A stretch of DNA of 64,000 nt from Methylobacillus glycogenes JCM 2850 (lineage in GTDB: Bacteria > Pseudomonadota > Gammaproteobacteria > Burkholderiales > Methylophilaceae). Under the pieces are notes generated by a model. That model had not been told where the DNA came from. It made no database searches and worked only from the letters and a program-made list of their open reading frames with translations. Of the stretch, positions 60,590-64,000 are shown piece after piece. Both the position numbers and the translations under genes were made by a program. Numbering within the stretch: the stretch's first letter is position 1; the number at the start of each line of letters is the position of its first letter. Location of the stretch: the NCBI RefSeq assembly GCF_000617925.1, contig NZ_BAMT01000001.1:682001-746000 (forward strand), in the 5' to 3' direction.

Positions 60590-63289
60590 ATGAAACGCAT
60601 GCTTTTTAATGCGACGCAGTCGGAAGAATTACGCGTCGCGATTGTCGACGGACAAAAGCTCATCGATCTCGATATCGAGTCCGCTGGTAAAGAACAACGT
60701 AAGAGCAATATCTACAAGGGTGTCATCACCCGCATCGAACCCTCCCTAGAAGCCGCATTCGTCAATTACGGTACAGACCGTCACGGTTTTCTGCCTTTCA
60801 AGGAAGTTGGCCGCAGCTACTTCCTCGGTGATGGCGAATCTGGCCGCTCCCCACGCATTCAAGATGTACTCAAAGAAGGCCAGGAGCTGATTGTCCAGGT
60901 GGACAAAGACGAGCGTGGCAACAAGGGCGCTGCCCTCACCACCTTTGTTTCGCTGGCTGGCCGTTACCTAGTGCTGATGCCTAACAACCCAAGAGGCGGC
61001 GGTGTTTCTCGCCGTATCGAAGGTGAAGAGCGCAACGAGTTGCGTGACACTATGGCTCAGTTGCAAGTGCCAGCTGGCATGAGCATCATTGCCCGTACCG
61101 CTGGCATAGGCCGTAGTGTGGAAGAACTGCAATGGGATTTGAATTACCTGCTGCAATTGTGGACTGCGGTTGAAAGCGCCTCCACCATTCAAAACGGCCC
61201 GTTCCTGATTTATCAGGAAGGCAGCCTAGTAATTCGTGCCATTCGTGACTACTTCCAGCCTGATATCGGTGAAATTCTGATTGATACGCCTGATATCCAC
61301 GAACAAGCCGTACAGTTCATGAATCATGTGATGCCGGGCAATGTTTCCCGCGTCAAGCTATACCGCGATGAGATTCCACTATTCTCACGCTTCCAGATTG
61401 AGCATCAGATCGAGTCCGCGTTTGCGCGTGAAGTTCGCCTGCCTTCCGGCGGTGCCATCGTCATAGACCACACCGAAGCTTTGGTGTCTGTCGACGTCAA
61501 CTCTGGCCGCTCCACCAAGGGTAGCGATATCGAGCAAACTGCGTTCAATACCAATCTTGAAGCTGCTGATGAAGTAGCCCGCCAATTGCGCCTGCGCGAT
61601 TTGGGCGGTTTGGTGGTGATCGACTTTATTGATATGGAAAGCCAGCGCAATCAACGTGAAGTGGAAAACCGCCTGCGCGAAGCCCTGCATCACGATCGCG
61701 CCCGCGTACAAACAGGCAAGATCTCCCGCTTTGGCCTTTTGGAGCTTTCGCGTCAGCGTCTGCGTCCAAGCCTGGGTGAATCTAACCATATCCCCTGCCC
61801 ACGCTGCCATGGCACCGGCCATATCCGCGGCATAGAATCCACGGCATTGCACATCCTGCGCATTACGCAGGAAGAAGCCATGAAGGAAAACAGCGCTGTC
61901 ATCCAGGTTCAACTCCCGGTTGAAGCAGCTACCTTCCTGCTCAACGAAAAGCGTTCCGAAATCTATAAGATTGAGCAACGCATGGGTGTGGAAGTGGTGT
62001 TGATCCCCAATATCCATATGGAAACACCTAACTACAACATCCTGCGCATACGCCATGATGATGTGGAAGAATCTGGCCGCGCCAGCTATGAAATGGTGGA
62101 ACTGCCTACCGATACTCTGGAAGCCGTGGTGGCGAATGAGCCTAAGCCTGTGCGCCCAGAAGCAGCGGTTAAGGGTATTACCCCCGCCTCCCCTGCGCCT
62201 ATTGCCAAGGAAAAGCCAGTAGTCAGCACCTCATTGCTGGGCAGGTTCAAATCTTGGCTGGCTAATGTCACTGCCCCTAAGCCAGAAGCTAAGCCGGAAG
62301 AAGAAACCCAGCGCAAGGATGCAGGCCGTAACCAGCGCCGTAACAATAACCGCCGCGGTGAACGTAACGAACGCAATGAGCGCCCAGCTGGCAATGAGCA
62401 GCGTCAGGATCAACGCCAGGACAATCGCAGAGATGCACGTCCAGGCAATGAACGCCGTCAACCGCAAGAACAGCGCGAGCCGCGTGAGCCACGCAACCAG
62501 CAGCAACCACGCCAAGAACGTGGTGAACGCCAGGAGCGCGCGGAACGTCCAGATCGTCAGCAAAAACCACAACAGCCTGCGGTAACAGCAGCACAAGGTG
62601 AAAACGCCAATGCTGAGGTTGCTGGTGAACAGCGCAGCAGCCGTCGTGGCCGCAATGGTCGCCGTGAGCGCCAGCCACGTCCTGAGAATGCCGCACGTGA
62701 AAACCGCCCAGCAGTCGAAGAAAATAAAGAGCGCCCACTCAATGCGGTTGAAGTTAGCACGCCAGTGCAGGCTGCACCTGCAGAAATAGCAGTCGCTCCT
62801 GTAGTGGCTGAAAAGGCTGTGGTTGAAAAAACCGTGACTGAGAAGGCAGTGGAAAAAGCACCCGCAGAAAAGCCAGCAACGAAGGCTGCTGAAGTTGCGG
62901 TAGAAGCTTCCTTACCAGCCAGCAAGACTGAGGCGGTTGCCATAGAGCAAGCTCCGGTAACCGAAGCTGCTGCTGAGCCTAAAGCCAAACCTGCCAAGGC
63001 TGCGGAAAAAATCGAGACGATTGAAACCGTAGTGACTACAGCAGAAGCTGAGCAGCCTAAGCCAGAAAAGAAACCTCGCGCCCCACGTCGCCGCAAGCCA
63101 GAAGCTGAAAAGCCTTCCGACTTGGCCGACTCTGGTTTGCAACTGGTAGAAACCAAGGCGGAAGCCGTCAAGGCTGTGGTAGTCGAAGAAGCACCAGTGA
63201 AGCGTGCTGGTCGCAAGCCAGCCGCATGGCAGAAGAACGATAAAGCCAGCAGCGATGAACCGCTGGTGATGGTTGAAACGCAGAAGTAA
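60590..63289 (+). CDS. rne: ribonuclease E
   Basis: Endonuclease for mRNA decay and processing of rRNA and tRNA, scaffold of the degradosome. 899 residues. MKRMLFNATQSEELRVAIVDGQKLIDLDIE is the standard start; S1 domain near 36-125 (SNIYKGVITRIEPSLEAAFVNYG); catalytic Asp residues in VDVNSGRSTKG (about 301) and VVIDFIDM (about 345); Zn-link CPRCHGTGH at about 403. After about residue 560 comes a long disordered part rich in Arg/Asn/Gln, then Ala/Glu/Lys/Pro repeats (EKAVVEKTVTEKAVEK). A membrane-binding helix may be LLGRFKSWLANV. The full-length form marks it as RNase E, not RNase G. Confidence 0.97.
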   Translation: MKRMLFNATQSEELRVAIVDGQKLIDLDIESAGKEQRKSNIYKGVITRIEPSLEAAFVNYGTDRHGFLPFKEVGRSYFLGDGESGRSPRIQDVLKEGQELIVQVDKDERGNKGAALTTFVSLAGRYLVLMPNNPRGGGVSRRIEGEERNELRDTMAQLQVPAGMSIIARTAGIGRSVEELQWDLNYLLQLWTAVESASTIQNGPFLIYQEGSLVIRAIRDYFQPDIGEILIDTPDIHEQAVQFMNHVMPGNVSRVKLYRDEIPLFSRFQIEHQIESAFAREVRLPSGGAIVIDHTEALVSVDVNSGRSTKGSDIEQTAFNTNLEAADEVARQLRLRDLGGLVVIDFIDMESQRNQREVENRLREALHHDRARVQTGKISRFGLLELSRQRLRPSLGESNHIPCPRCHGTGHIRGIESTALHILRITQEEAMKENSAVIQVQLPVEAATFLLNEKRSEIYKIEQRMGVEVVLIPNIHMETPNYNILRIRHDDVEESGRASYEMVELPTDTLEAVVANEPKPVRPEAAVKGITPASPAPIAKEKPVVSTSLLGRFKSWLANVTAPKPEAKPEEETQRKDAGRNQRRNNNRRGERNERNERPAGNEQRQDQRQDNRRDARPGNERRQPQEQREPREPRNQQQPRQERGERQERAERPDRQQKPQQPAVTAAQGENANAEVAGEQRSSRRGRNGRRERQPRPENAARENRPAVEENKERPLNAVEVSTPVQAAPAEIAVAPVVAEKAVVEKTVTEKAVEKAPAEKPATKAAEVAVEASLPASKTEAVAIEQAPVTEAAAEPKAKPAKAAEKIETIETVVTTAEAEQPKPEKKPRAPRRRKPEAEKPSDLADSGLQLVETKAEAVKAVVVEEAPVKRAGRKPAAWQKNDKASSDEPLVMVETQK

Positions 63290-63304
63290 GCTTATTTAGT
63301 ATGC

Positions 63305-63337
63305 AAAAAGCCCTGACCAAAGTCAGGGCTTTTTTAT
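63305..63337 (+). terminator. terminator after rne
   Basis: AAAAAGCCCTGAC, short loop, GTCAGGGCTTTTTT 16 bases after the rne stop. The flanking A run makes it work for the convergent uvrB as well. Confidence 0.92.
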
Positions 63338-63383
63338 TGCCAGGCAGCGGCGTTAAAGCTGCTGCTATGCCTAAAGTCTTACG

Positions 63384-64000
63384 CTATTCCGCGGTTTCAT
63401 CCGGGATAGTGGCACCATAGAACAAAGTCTTGAGCTTCTTCAACTGGTCGCGATACTCACTGGCTTTTTCAAACTCCAGGTTTTTGGCGCTCTCCAGCAT
63501 GGCTTTTTCCAGACGCTTCATCTGCTTGACCACATCCTTTTCACTCATGGCCTCATAGCTGGCTTGCTCTTGCGCAACCTGACGCTCGCGCTTGGCTTCG
63601 TCTTTGTCATAAACGCCATCAATAATATCCTTGATGCGCTTGACCACGCCCTTGGGCGTAATGCCATGCTCGGCATTGAATGCCATCTGCTTGGCTCGGC
63701 GGCGCTGGGTTTCATCCATGGCCAGCTTCATGGAGCGTGTAATCTTATTGGCATAGAAAATCACAGTACCATTCAGGTTACGCGCCGCACGGCCTGCGGT
63801 CTGTATCAATGAGCGCTCGGAACGCAGGAAGCCTTCTTTATCAGCATCCAGTACCGCTACCAGAGAGACCTCGGGAATATCCAGACCTTCGCGCAACAAG
63901 TTGATGCCGACCAGCACATCAAACTCTCCCAGGCGCAGGTCACGAATAATCTCTACCCGCTCCACAGTATCAATATCGGAGTGCAGATAGCGTACCTTGA
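63384..64000 (-). CDS. uvrB: excinuclease ABC subunit B, C-terminal part (partial)
   Basis: Damage-recognition helicase of nucleotide excision repair; the gene runs off the right edge, leaving about 205 C-terminal codons. Motifs [47 protein letters not shown] (helicase motifs V and VI) and the C-terminal UVR domain ([34 protein letters not shown]) that binds UvrC are complete. No break is seen. Confidence 0.97.
   Translation of the reverse strand, partial: KVRYLHSDIDTVERVEIIRDLRLGEFDVLVGINLLREGLDIPEVSLVAVLDADKEGFLRSERSLIQTAGRAARNLNGTVIFYANKITRSMKLAMDETQRRRAKQMAFNAEHGITPKGVVKRIKDIIDGVYDKDEAKRERQVAQEQASYEAMSEKDVVKQMKRLEKAMLESAKNLEFEKASEYRDQLKKLKTLFYGATIPDETAE

Noticed and set aside
62557..63216. 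219-codon reverse frame inside rne
   Set aside because: Ser/Ala/Phe-rich low-complexity mirror of the disordered RNase E tail; coding strand is certain.

Overview
The window reads as chromosomal DNA of a betaproteobacterium, most likely of the Methylophilaceae/Nitrosomonadales type. This placement is inferred from gene content and order (rpsF-priB-rpsR-rplI, smc-zipA-ligA, RNase E, CzcCBA, moderate G+C) and was not tested by a search. About 50 protein genes, two tRNAs and several terminators are recognisable.

Layout. 1-2.6 kb: end of miaA, dapC, pilU. 2.9-9.5 kb: a c-di-GMP enzyme (EAL-CBS-GGDEF), a TPR glycosyltransferase and mnmC. 9.6-12.2 kb: molybdate uptake modABC, then a methyltransferase. 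12.7-15.4 kb: a LexA-like repressor with a Mu-type DNA-binding domain, outer-membrane phospholipase pldA, and tRNA-Glu/tRNA-Ala. 15.5-19.7 kb: an envelope operon of an LtaS/MdoB-like sulfatase-fold transferase and a glycosidase-kinase fusion. 19.8-30.8 kb: queF, then smc-zipA-ligA-cysQ-TPR and the methionine sulfoxide repair pair msrPQ, whose molybdenum need fits modABC. 31-33 kb: a mechanosensitive-channel-like protein and an omptin protease. 33.6-38.3 kb: a type I secretion-like ABC/HlyD/TolC operon whose ATPase has lost several catalytic motifs. 38.4-39.8 kb: a small operon of a membrane-anchored SAVED-like protein and a helix-turn-helix protein, a possible orphan cyclic-nucleotide-sensing module. 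40-46.6 kb: heavy-metal efflux czcICBA.

46.6-49.8 kb is an accessory island: a near-perfect chromosome dimer resolution site (dif), a truncated zot gene of a filamentous phage, and orphan genes. It looks like a decayed inovirus integrated by XerCD at dif. 49.8-64 kb returns to housekeeping genes: radA-alr-dnaB, rplI-rpsR-priB-rpsF, pgi, sppA, a Rieske protein, a HAD phosphatase, rluC, rne and the 3' part of uvrB.

A striking feature of the whole window is about two dozen frame breaks, nearly all curable by adding one base, usually in a short G/C or A run, and many in genes that are normally essential or conserved (ligA, dapC, rluC, radA, priB, mnmC, czcA). I read these mainly as sequencing or assembly errors. 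Broken genes are given as single merged features of type pseudogene with the break located.
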